27,206 nt of DNA from an uncultured Caryophanales bacterium (lineage in GTDB: Bacteria > Bacillota_I > Bacilli_A > RFN20 > CAG-288): contig CALBLI010000006.1 in NCBI GenBank assembly GCA_937896065.1, positions 1 to 27,206 of the forward strand, given 5' to 3'. Position 1 is the stretch's first letter, and each line of letters begins with the position of its first letter. The notes beneath the pieces were generated by a model that saw only the letters and a list, made by a program, of their open reading frames with translations, was not told the origin of the DNA and searched no databases. Shown one piece after another: positions 1-7,411 of the stretch. A program made the position numbers and the translations under genes.

Positions 1-679
1 CAAGATTTTGATCTAAAAAAGTATTTATTTTTAATACAAGAGAGTAATCATTACTATTAGTTGGATATCTTTTAATTTCCATTCCTTCTTGTTCATATGT
101 GCCTTTAACTAAGTCAATAATTAAATTTTGATTATTTCTGCTGATATTAAATGTGAAAACAGTGTTATCAGCATGTGATTTTGATAAAAAAGTTCTTATT
201 TGTGATAAGGTATGTTCTTTTAAAATGAGCGTTTCATTATCCACTGTTATTGAAGTTATAATATCATTAATTTTAAATTTATCTTTACTAGGTCCTTTAA
301 AGATGTTGGTAATTATTAAATTACCATCATAATAATGTGATGTAAAACCAAAACCTTTACCATTTAATGAAAGATTTTGCTCTTCTTCATTTTCAGTATA
401 AAAAGTATATGGATCGTTTTCTTTATTAGTCATACCGTCGATTAAAGAAGTTAAAGCTTCATCTTGAAAATTGTTCAATTCATTACCATATAACCATTCT
501 TCTTTAAGAAGATGATAGGTATCAATTATTTTTTGATCTTCACTTGATAATGAATGTTTACTTTTAGACACATAAAACCCAATTAAAAAAGAAGAAACTA
601 TTAAAATGATAGTTGAAAATGAGCAGATAACAATTTTAGCTGATGTACTTATTTCAATTTTTTTCTTATTCTCTTCCAT
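1..679 (-). CDS. S41-family C-terminal processing peptidase, N-terminal part (runs off window)
   Basis: Translating the minus strand from ATG at 679 gives an open frame of 226 codons to the window edge. A short charged N-terminus is followed by one membrane segment (about residues 13-36), so the protease domain should lie outside the membrane. A helical region then leads to the family signature DGMTNKENDPYT (about 81-92), followed by GKGFGF and a PDZ-like stretch with GPSKDKFKINDII (about 129-141), as in CtpA/CtpB-type proteases that bind substrate C-termini. The catalytic Ser/Lys lie in the missing C-terminal part and cannot be checked. A GAGGAT ribosome site precedes the ATG. The start overlaps the 3' end of the YitT-family gene by 14 nt, so it is probably the fourth gene of the secA-prfB operon. 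The family is well supported; the exact member is not. Confidence 0.85.
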   Translation of the reverse strand, partial: MEENKKKIEISTSAKIVICSFSTIILIVSSFLIGFYVSKSKHSLSSEDQKIIDTYHLLKEEWLYGNELNNFQDEALTSLIDGMTNKENDPYTFYTENEEEQNLSLNGKGFGFTSHYYDGNLIITNIFKGPSKDKFKINDIITSITVDNETLILKEHTLSQIRTFLSKSHADNTVFTFNISRNNQNLIIDLVKGTYEQEGMEIKRYPTNSNDYSLVLKINTFLDQNL

Positions 680-1805
680 TTTTATCCTCATTTTTGTATG
701 TATTAAAATAATTATTCATTGATTTTAAAAGGTAATATTCTTTTTCTTTATCAGAAACATCAAGTGATTTGATTTCTTCAACAGTCGGTGTCTTTCTAGT
801 GAAGCCATATCCGATTATTTCACTAGCCTTCATGATTTGAATAAAAGCATTTGGATCTACTTTTAAGATAGCATTTTTTACAACCGCGTAATCTCTTTTA
901 TCAAAACATATTTCAATAAGATATGAATCAACTTTAGAGTATCCACCCTTCATTGAAATTAAAGTTGTTCCTCTAGCACTCTCTTCTAAAATCTTTTGAT
1001 TCATACTTTCCCATTTATTAGTACAAATAAATGCTACAAAGAATTGGTTGTCACCAAATGATACTTTATCAATTAAGATAGAACAAAGAAGTGAACCAAT
1101 GATACCAAAACAAGTGGTAATCAAATTCATATCATTGATGAAGAAACCAATTAAAATAACAATCAAATCTTGAATAAATGATGTTATTCCTACCTTTACA
1201 TGGAAATATTTTCTAACTAGGAGATTAACAACATCTGTTCCACCAGATGATCCTCCTCCCATTATAGCAACGCCGACTCCAACACCTAATAAACTTCCAC
1301 CAAAAATAGCGGCAGCTACATAAGCTAAAGCTTTTAATCCATCTCCCATAATTTGAATGTCATCAGTGATAAATATTTTATTTATTTCTAAGATATTTAA
1401 AATATGTCTTCCGTCAACAACAACATTGTCGATTAAATTTTGAAACATCATGATAAATAAAGGACCAGTTATTGTAAAAAGAAGCGATCTGATTGAATAT
1501 TTCAAACCGAGTGTAAAAAGTCCAAAGACAAAAAACGACCAAGAGATAATCAAAATCAAAGTATCAACACTGAGATTAACATATTTGTTAAGTAAAATAG
1601 CAATAGAAGTGATGCCACCAGTGATGAGGTTCATAGGAACAACAAAAAAAGAGGTACCGAAAGCATAAATAAAAGCACCTAAAACAACTAAAAATGAGTT
1701 AAATATGAATACTTTAGGTGATTCGGATGTAAATTCTTTCTTTATTATTTTCCATTGTTTAATAAAGAAACGTTTAACAATAGAAGCATTATTTTTATTT
1801 TCCAT
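666..1805 (-). CDS. YitT/DUF2179-family integral membrane protein
   Basis: A protein of about 379 residues with the YitT family layout. A basic N-terminus is followed by five or six hydrophobic helices containing the typical FFVVPMNLITGGITSIAI stretch and a glycine-rich loop (GGSLLGVGVGVAIMGGGSSG). The soluble C-terminal DUF2179 domain includes ARGTTLISMKGGYSK and a conserved IGYGF near the end. The family is widespread in Bacillota; its transport substrate or function is not established. A GTG codon at 1814 is also in frame, but it lies inside the AGAGGTG ribosome site; the ATG at 1805 is correctly spaced from that site and is preferred. The start overlaps the prfB stop by 11 nt and the end overlaps the S41 protease start by 14 nt, so translation of the three genes is probably coupled. 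Confidence 0.9.
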   Translation of the reverse strand: MENKNNASIVKRFFIKQWKIIKKEFTSESPKVFIFNSFLVVLGAFIYAFGTSFFVVPMNLITGGITSIAILLNKYVNLSVDTLILIISWSFFVFGLFTLGLKYSIRSLLFTITGPLFIMMFQNLIDNVVVDGRHILNILEINKIFITDDIQIMGDGLKALAYVAAAIFGGSLLGVGVGVAIMGGGSSGGTDVVNLLVRKYFHVKVGITSFIQDLIVILIGFFINDMNLITTCFGIIGSLLCSILIDKVSFGDNQFFVAFICTNKWESMNQKILEESARGTTLISMKGGYSKVDSYLIEICFDKRDYAVVKNAILKVDPNAFIQIMKASEIIGYGFTRKTPTVEEIKSLDVSDKEKEYYLLKSMNNYFNTYKNEDKNGRE

Positions 1806-2926
1806 TTTCTTCACCTCTACTTGTTAAAAAATCATATCTTAAATAGTGATCAATAAAAGATTGAATTTTTCCATCCATCACAGCTTGCACATTGACTTCT
1901 GAATAATCGTCTCGATGATCTTTTACAAGTGTATATGGGCAAAAAACATATGATCTGATTTGTGATGAAAAGGAAATATCTTTTTTAACACCAGATATTG
2001 AATCTAATTTTTCTTGTCTTTTTCTTTCTTCAAGTTGAAATAGTTTTGACTTTAGCATATCCATGCAAGTTTCTTTATTTGCAAGTTGATCTCGTTCAAC
2101 TTGGCAAGAAACGACAATGCCTGTTGGAAGATGAGTGATTCTGACTGCACTTTCAGTCTTATTGACATTTTGACCACCAGCACCAGATGAATGATAAGTA
2201 TCTATTTTCAAATCTGCAGGATTAATATTTATCTGAATATCGTCATTAAATTCAGGCATAACATTTACAGAAGCAAAGGAGGTATGCCTGCTTCCTGATG
2301 CATCAAAAGGTGAAATTCTAACAAGTCTATGAACACCATGTTCACTTCTTAAATTACCATATGCATTTTTACCAGTGACTAAAATAGTACAGGAAGATAT
2401 TCCTGCTTCTTCACCTTCTAGTAAATCAATAATTTTTACTTTATATCCTTTATCTTCAGCATATCTTAAATACATTCTAAGAAGCATATTAGCCCAGTCG
2501 TGTGCTTCAGTTCCGCCAGCACCAGGGTGGAATTCTAAAATAGCATTATTAGAATCATAGGGCCTAAAATAATAGATAAATTTTTCAAATTCAGAAAATT
2601 CACTTTCCAAAGTTTTTACTTTAACATCAGTTGAATTTAAAACTTCTTCATCATCTATTTCTGATAAAAAGTCTAATGAATCTTTTATATCATCGAGTTT
2701 ATTTTTAAAATAGTCAATCTTATCTAATTTATAAGAATTGTCACTGAGTTTTTTATTAACAATCTTAGCATTATTTAAGTCGTTCCAAAAGCCTTCTTGA
2801 TTTGTTAATTCTGTCAATGACAAATTCTCTTTTTTCAATGATTCAATGTCAAAGGCAGCTCATAAGATCAAGAAATCTTTTGTAAATACTGTTATAAGCA
2901 TTATTCACATTTGAAATCTCTAACAT
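1795..2926 (-). CDS. prfB: Peptide chain release factor 2, with programmed +1 frameshift
   Basis: RF2 terminates translation at UGA and UAA. The main frame carries the stop-recognition motif SPF (in RISPFDASGSRHTSF) and the peptidyl-hydrolysis GGQ loop (SSGAGGQNVNKTESAVR). The gene does not begin in that frame. An ATG at 2926, eight bases after GGAGGT, opens a 25-codon zero frame ending CTT TGA C at 2854-2848. Shifting +1 there joins LMSCL to DIESLKKENL and gives about 376 residues, the normal RF2 length. Codon 26 as the in-frame TGA matches the classical autoregulatory site: scarce RF2 lets ribosomes shift and make more. The stimulatory Shine-Dalgarno-like sequence is weak here (ATGAGCTGC before CTT). 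The gene follows secA after 38 nt, a gene order also found in Bacillus. Confidence 0.96.
2848..2854 (-). promoter_or_regulatory. RF2 programmed +1 ribosomal frameshift site (CTTTGAC)
   Basis: On the minus strand the zero-frame codon 25 is CTT, followed by TGA and C, the universal slippery heptamer of bacterial prfB. The +1 frame continues GAC ATT GAA TCA TTG, encoding DIESL, the expected RF2 continuation. The bases just upstream (ATGAGCTGC) lack the AGGGGG-like stimulator usual at this site; only a GAG core remains. Confidence 0.93.
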
Positions 2927-2964
2927 ATAAGCAAAATACCTCCATTTATTAAATATTTATTTGA

Positions 2965-5457
2965 TTAATTGATTTTTGCTTGAGGATTGGATCTATCGAT
3001 CTGTTCGTCGTCTTTATCAATATTTGACATAGCCTCAAGCCTTTCTTCTTTATTAGGATCTTTATTATCTTCTGGTTTATCATCTTCTTTTTTAGCGGCT
3101 TCAACATTTGCTGAAGGTCTAAAAGCAACATGTAATAAAGTCTTAGCAACATCATGAGCAATATTTTTATTCATGGTGTTAAACATATCAAATCCTTCAT
3201 TAGTATAAGCTTGTAATGGATCAGTTTGAGCATAAGATCTAAGCCAAATAGCTTCTCTTAATTTTGACATTTGATCGATGTGCTTTGTCCATCTTCTATC
3301 GACACAATCTAAAGTGACTGATTTTTCAGCGTAATTTTTCATATCATCTGTCCAATTACCTTCAACTTGATGAGCATGATATATTTTTTGGAGCTGAGCA
3401 GAAAGCAAGTTTGCAGCATCAGTTGGTGTAAGTCCATCAAAGAATTTACCAGGAATAGCTTTCTCATCGACTGCTAAATCAGCAACAACTAATTGTTGAA
3501 GTTTTTTGCCATCAACTACTTTTTCTTGATCGACAACGACAACACATTGATCTGCAAAAGTTTTAGAAGCTAAATCAAAATAAGAAGGAATGATGTTTGA
3601 AATTGATTCAGAAAATAAGATTTGATCACGTCTTTCATACATAGTTTTTCTTTGTCTTGATAAGACATCATCATAATTTAAAAGTTGCTTTCTAGTATCA
3701 AAGTTTAAACCTTCAACTCTCTTTTGAGTTTGAGTAATAGCCTTTGACATGAGCATACTTTCAAAAGCATCATCGCCTAATTTTTTATATAAATTCTTGA
3801 ATGTGTCTGGTGCATATCTAATAAAGATATCATCTTGAAGTGAGACATAAAATTTAGAATAGCCTGGGTCACCTTGACGACCGCTTCTACCTTTCAATTG
3901 ATTATCAATTCTTCTTGATTCATTTCTTTCGGTTGCTAAAACAGCAAGACCGCCCAATTCTTTAACACCTTCACCTAATTTGATATCAGTACCACGACCT
4001 GCCATATTGGTTGCAATAGTAACAGCACCTTTTTGGCCAGCTAAAGCGATGATATTTGCTTCTTTGCTGTGATTTTTAGCATTTAATACTTCATGAGGGA
4101 TGCCTTCTTTATTGAGTAATTTATCAACGATTTCTGATTTTTCAACTGAAGGTGTACCAATCAATATTGGTTGGCCTTTAGCATGTCTTTCTTTGATATC
4201 TTCCATAATAGCAGCGTATTTTGCATTTTCATTACCAAAAATAGAGTCTTTATCATCAACACGGATGACAGGTCTATTAGTTGGAATTGGCACGACTCTC
4301 ATATTATAGACTTTTCTAAATTCTTCTTCCTCGGTTTTAGCAGTACCAGTCATACCAGATAATTTATCGTACAATCTGAAGAAATTCTGATAAGTGATAG
4401 TAGCTAAAGTGACAGTTTCAGGTTTGATAGCAACATGTTCTTTAGCTTGAATAGCTTGTTGCAAACCATCGGAATATTCTCTACCTTTCATAACACGGCC
4501 AGTGAATGAATCAATCAATTGAATCTCATCATCAGCGACCATATATTCAACATCTTTTTGCATGATGTAATTAGCTTTTAATGCTTGTTGAATTCGATGT
4601 GCAAGTTCAGTCCATTGAGCATCATATAAGTTATCAATAGCAAACATTTGTTGAATTCTCTTGATACCTTCATCTGTTAAAGAACAAGTTTTCTTTTCAA
4701 TATCGATAGTATAATCTCTATCAACTCTCAATCTTTTACTTGCTCTATCAGCAGTCTCATAAGCAGTAGCAGTAAAACCAGCACCACCTGAAATAATCAG
4801 TGGTGTTCTTGATTCATCAACTAAGATGGAATCGGCTTCATCAATAATTGCATAATGGAGACCTCTTAAGACTCTATTTTCAACAGTTTTGGCCATGTTA
4901 TCTCTTAGATAGTCAAAGCCGACTTCAAAGTTAGTTGTATAAGTGATATCACAATTAAATGCTTCCCTTTTAGCTTCAACATCTTTTTCACGGAGATTAC
5001 AGCCGACAGTTAAACCTAAGAAACGATAAACATTGCCCATCCAATCAGCATCACGGCTAGCTAAGTATTCATTGACGGTAACAACATGAACACCTTTTCC
5101 TTCAAGTGCATTTAAATAAACAGCCATAGTTGCAGTAAGTGTTTTACCTTCACCAGTTCTCATTTCAGCAACATCACCTTCATTTAAAACGGTTGCACCA
5201 AAAACTTGAACAGGATATGGGAACTGACCAAGAACACGTCTTGCAGCTTCTCTACTTGCAGCAAAAGCTTCAGGGAGAAGATCATCGATGGTTTCACCAT
5301 CTTTGATTCTTTGTTTAAAAATCTCAGTTCTTGCTTTTAAATCACCATCAGATAAAACAGCGTACTCGTTTTCATACAAGAAAACATTTTTAGCTTTCTT
5401 TTCAATTTTTTTAAAAGCACGTTGATCAATTCTAAATACTTTTTCTAAAAAGCCCAT
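2965..5457 (-). CDS. secA: Preprotein translocase ATPase SecA
   Basis: SecA drives preproteins through SecYEG by ATP hydrolysis at the cytoplasmic membrane face. The 830-residue product has all core motifs in order: N-terminal MGFLEKVFRIDQRAFKKIEK, Walker A MRTGEGKT (about 99-106), FDYLRDNM (181-188), the DEAD box IIDEADS (204-210), TNMAGRGTDIKLG, and the arginine-finger region GRSGRQGDPG. The helical scaffold and wing follow. The C-terminus is short and acidic or charged (ending DEQIDRSNPQAKIN) and lacks the Cys/His zinc-binding SecB-interaction tail, as in several low-GC lineages without SecB. The ATG at 5457 has AAGGAG four bases upstream. It heads the operon with prfB. A small hairpin lies in its upstream region (5513-5529). 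Confidence 0.98.
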   Translation of the reverse strand: MGFLEKVFRIDQRAFKKIEKKAKNVFLYENEYAVLSDGDLKARTEIFKQRIKDGETIDDLLPEAFAASREAARRVLGQFPYPVQVFGATVLNEGDVAEMRTGEGKTLTATMAVYLNALEGKGVHVVTVNEYLASRDADWMGNVYRFLGLTVGCNLREKDVEAKREAFNCDITYTTNFEVGFDYLRDNMAKTVENRVLRGLHYAIIDEADSILVDESRTPLIISGGAGFTATAYETADRASKRLRVDRDYTIDIEKKTCSLTDEGIKRIQQMFAIDNLYDAQWTELAHRIQQALKANYIMQKDVEYMVADDEIQLIDSFTGRVMKGREYSDGLQQAIQAKEHVAIKPETVTLATITYQNFFRLYDKLSGMTGTAKTEEEEFRKVYNMRVVPIPTNRPVIRVDDKDSIFGNENAKYAAIMEDIKERHAKGQPILIGTPSVEKSEIVDKLLNKEGIPHEVLNAKNHSKEANIIALAGQKGAVTIATNMAGRGTDIKLGEGVKELGGLAVLATERNESRRIDNQLKGRSGRQGDPGYSKFYVSLQDDIFIRYAPDTFKNLYKKLGDDAFESMLMSKAITQTQKRVEGLNFDTRKQLLNYDDVLSRQRKTMYERRDQILFSESISNIIPSYFDLASKTFADQCVVVVDQEKVVDGKKLQQLVVADLAVDEKAIPGKFFDGLTPTDAANLLSAQLQKIYHAHQVEGNWTDDMKNYAEKSVTLDCVDRRWTKHIDQMSKLREAIWLRSYAQTDPLQAYTNEGFDMFNTMNKNIAHDVAKTLLHVAFRPSANVEAAKKEDDKPEDNKDPNKEERLEAMSNIDKDDEQIDRSNPQAKIN

Positions 5458-5719
5458 ACTAATCTCCTTAACGATATTAATAAATATCTTTTATACATGA
5501 ATAGCAAAAAAATGAGAAAAAAATTCTCAACAAAAAATTTTAACATTTATTGAGATATATTAAAAGCAAAATTAATAAAGTTAATAGTATTTATTAAGTG
5601 TATAAGGTAATTAATATCCAATATTGTGATTTAATCTGCAAATAATTTTAGTGATTAAAAATAAGTTAAAGTATTATATTTTACTTTAATTATTTAACCT
5701 AAAATGATATATTTTTTAT
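5458..5719. other. Divergent intergenic region between secA and a lipoprotein gene
   Basis: 262 bp of very AT-rich sequence must hold promoters for both flanking genes. On the minus strand a possible extended -10 (TGTTAAAAT, around 5541-5549) lies just upstream of an inverted repeat TGAGAA-N5-TTCTCA (5513-5529). That repeat is followed on the minus strand by seven T residues, so it could act as an early attenuator in a secA leader. The stem is only 6 bp, so this is weak. No gene is seen here. Confidence 0.4.
5705..5719 (+). promoter_or_regulatory. Extended -10 box directly before ATG, possible leaderless start
   Basis: TGATATATT (TGn plus TATATT, -10 hexamer 5708-5713) ends exactly 6 nt before the ATG at 5720. 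There is no Shine-Dalgarno sequence, and an in-frame TGA at 5705-5707 rules out an ATG, GTG or TTG start further upstream. This spacing predicts transcription starting at or within a base or two of the A of ATG. The same arrangement occurs at 14895-14912. Confidence 0.45.
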
Positions 5720-6358
5720 ATGAAAAAGAAACTTATAACATTATTTTTGTTACCACTGATGGTAACTGCATGTAAAAAAAATAGTTCAACTAATCTCGAC
5801 TCTTTACAGGCTAGAAATTATATTATTGAAAATTATACTTTTAATAAAGCTAACTATTTTTATCAAAAAGCCACCTATTCAATTGAAAGAACTGTTAGTA
5901 GATGCCAAGGCATTTATCCTAATGCTCAAAATAATAATGGTGATTTTATTTTTACAAATAAAATTATAAAAGAAGGCGATGCACCATATGTTTATACACG
6001 AAATGGTCGTTCTGATTTGGATGTTTTAAATTATGAAGAATTGAATGACTTTTATGCAAATGATAAAAAAGTAAATACTGATTATGGTACTAAATATGTA
6101 CTTGAAAATGAGTGTTTATCTATTTCATTTAATGGTGTTGATAGTTTAGAAAAGATATTAAAGCTTCCTTATGTTAATACAATAACAAGTAACTTAGCGG
6201 ATATTGTCTATGATAAATCATTTAATTATGAAATTAAATATCAAACTAATGAAGTTGGTTTATATTCTAAAATAGAACTATCTTTGAATGAACAAGACTC
6301 TAATAGCAATGCAGTTGATGCTTCTTATGTGATGACATTTAACTGGTTGGCAAGATAA
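5720..6358 (+). CDS. Small secreted lipoprotein of unknown function
   Basis: The 212-residue product begins with a lipoprotein signal peptide: KKK, then a hydrophobic LITLFLLPLMV, then a TAC lipobox with Cys18 as the likely lipidated residue. The mature part is polar, rich in Asn, Asp, Tyr and Ser, with no repeats or catalytic motif that I recognise. It should be anchored to the outer face of the membrane. The ATG has no Shine-Dalgarno sequence and sits 6 nt after an extended -10, so a leaderless transcript is likely. It is divergent from secA, and 57 nt separate it from the next gene, which has its own -10. Function unknown. Confidence 0.8.
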   Translation: MKKKLITLFLLPLMVTACKKNSSTNLDSLQARNYIIENYTFNKANYFYQKATYSIERTVSRCQGIYPNAQNNNGDFIFTNKIIKEGDAPYVYTRNGRSDLDVLNYEELNDFYANDKKVNTDYGTKYVLENECLSISFNGVDSLEKILKLPYVNTITSNLADIVYDKSFNYEIKYQTNEVGLYSKIELSLNEQDSNSNAVDASYVMTFNWLAR

Positions 6359-6415
6359 TTATTAGACTTTTGTTTAATAATATATTATAATTACACGAAT
6401 TAGGAGGACTTTATC

Positions 6416-7210
6416 ATGGATGAAAATAATGTTGAAGTCAAAACAAAAAAAAGAAAAATAATAAATACTAAGAAAGGTTCAACTTTTTGGACAGTTTGGA
6501 GTATTATTGAAGCTATCTTAATTTTTGTTGGCGGTATTTTATGCTTAATCTATTGTGATAATAAGGATTTACAGCGTACGATTTTATTTATTGTTGGCGG
6601 ATTTGTAATATTTGATGGTGCTTTAAGAATACTGATTAATTTCTTACCTGTCTTAACAATTGTTGAAAAAGCAACAATGACATATGATCTTGTAATTTCT
6701 GGATCAATTGAACTTGCGATAGGTATTACATTAGTTTGCGATGTTGCAATTGATTCAAGTGCATTTGATGTCTTAATTAAGTTCATTTCAATGTTCATTG
6801 GAATAGCTTTAATTGTTTTTGGTGCCATCGTCCTTTTATATTCAATCGGCTTTTTAACCAATAAAATAATTAAAGCTTATTTTGTTTCTATCATAGGTTT
6901 TTTGGTTGCAACTTGTCTGATTGTTTTAGGTGCTCTTGCAATTGTTAAATTAAAAGATCCTGAAACATTCTCTCAATTTGCTTTGATTATTGCTGGTGCT
7001 GTCTTAATTTGTACAGGCATTGCTCAAGTAAGTGATGCTATATATCAAAGGAAAAAGTATTTATTTAAACAAGATATTAAGAATGATATTTCTGATTTAA
7101 AAGCTCAAGTTGATGAATTTAAAAAAGAAACTACTGATTCTGATAGCGATGAAGTTATCATTGATGCTGAAGTTGAAACTAAAGAATCAAATGATGATAA
7201 ACAAAAATAA
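6416..7210 (+). CDS. Six-helix DUF308/HdeD-like membrane protein with acidic C-terminal tail
   Basis: The 264-residue protein has a basic cytoplasmic N-terminus (KTKKRK), then about six hydrophobic segments arranged as helix pairs with repeated GG-V-I-F-G patterns (IFVGGILCLIYC, FIVGGFVIFDGALRI, SIELAIGITLVCD, FIGIALIVFGAIVLL, GFLVATCLIVLGALAI, LIIAGAVLICTGIAQ). This resembles DUF308/HdeD-like proteins, a family linked to acid stress in enterics but of unknown role here. The C-terminal 60 residues form a predicted coiled coil (DISDLKAQVDEFKKE) and a very acidic tail. A perfect -10 (TATAAT, 6386-6391) lacks a good -35. The ribosome site AGGAGGA is strong. A terminator follows at 7236-7290, so it is probably monocistronic. 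Confidence 0.75.
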   Translation: MDENNVEVKTKKRKIINTKKGSTFWTVWSIIEAILIFVGGILCLIYCDNKDLQRTILFIVGGFVIFDGALRILINFLPVLTIVEKATMTYDLVISGSIELAIGITLVCDVAIDSSAFDVLIKFISMFIGIALIVFGAIVLLYSIGFLTNKIIKAYFVSIIGFLVATCLIVLGALAIVKLKDPETFSQFALIIAGAVLICTGIAQVSDAIYQRKKYLFKQDIKNDISDLKAQVDEFKKETTDSDSDEVIIDAEVETKESNDDKQK

Positions 7211-7235
7211 TATCAACTAAAGTTCTAAAAATAAT

Positions 7236-7290
7236 AATTGTTGCTTGCTAAGATATAAACATATCTGTAACAGCAACAATTTTTTGTTTT
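7236..7290 (+). terminator. Rho-independent terminator after the DUF308-like gene
   Basis: The 10-bp arms AATTGTTGCT (7236-7245) and AGCAACAATT (7272-7281) are perfectly complementary. The intervening loop contains a second small hairpin (AGATAT-AAAC-ATATCT). The stem is followed by TTTTGTTTT on the plus strand. Confidence 0.85.
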
Positions 7291-7352
7291 AACTTATTAA
7301 ATTAATAAATATTTAATTATCAATAAATGATTATTACTCATTAAAACATTTA

Positions 7353-7372
7353 AATATAAACTTGTTTATATT
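7353..7372. promoter_or_regulatory. 20-bp perfect dyad upstream of the GH3 gene, candidate operator
   Basis: AATATAAAC-TT-GTTTATATT is a perfect inverted repeat with 9-bp arms, 40 bp before the GH3 ATG. The position and symmetry fit a dimeric repressor site controlling glycosidase expression. The regulator is not encoded in the window. The motif is AT-rich, so chance is a real alternative. Confidence 0.45.
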
Positions 7373-7411
7373 AAAATATATTGATTGAAATTATACTTAA
7401 GGAGATTTCAT

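Noticed and set aside
1795..2838. prfB starting at TTG 2838
   Set aside because: That start drops the conserved N-terminus. The frame is entered by the +1 shift at 2854-2848 from ATG 2926.
2949..3161. Minus-strand 70-residue ORF overlapping the secA end
   Set aside because: It is an out-of-frame shadow of the secA C-terminus, with no ribosome site and no domain.
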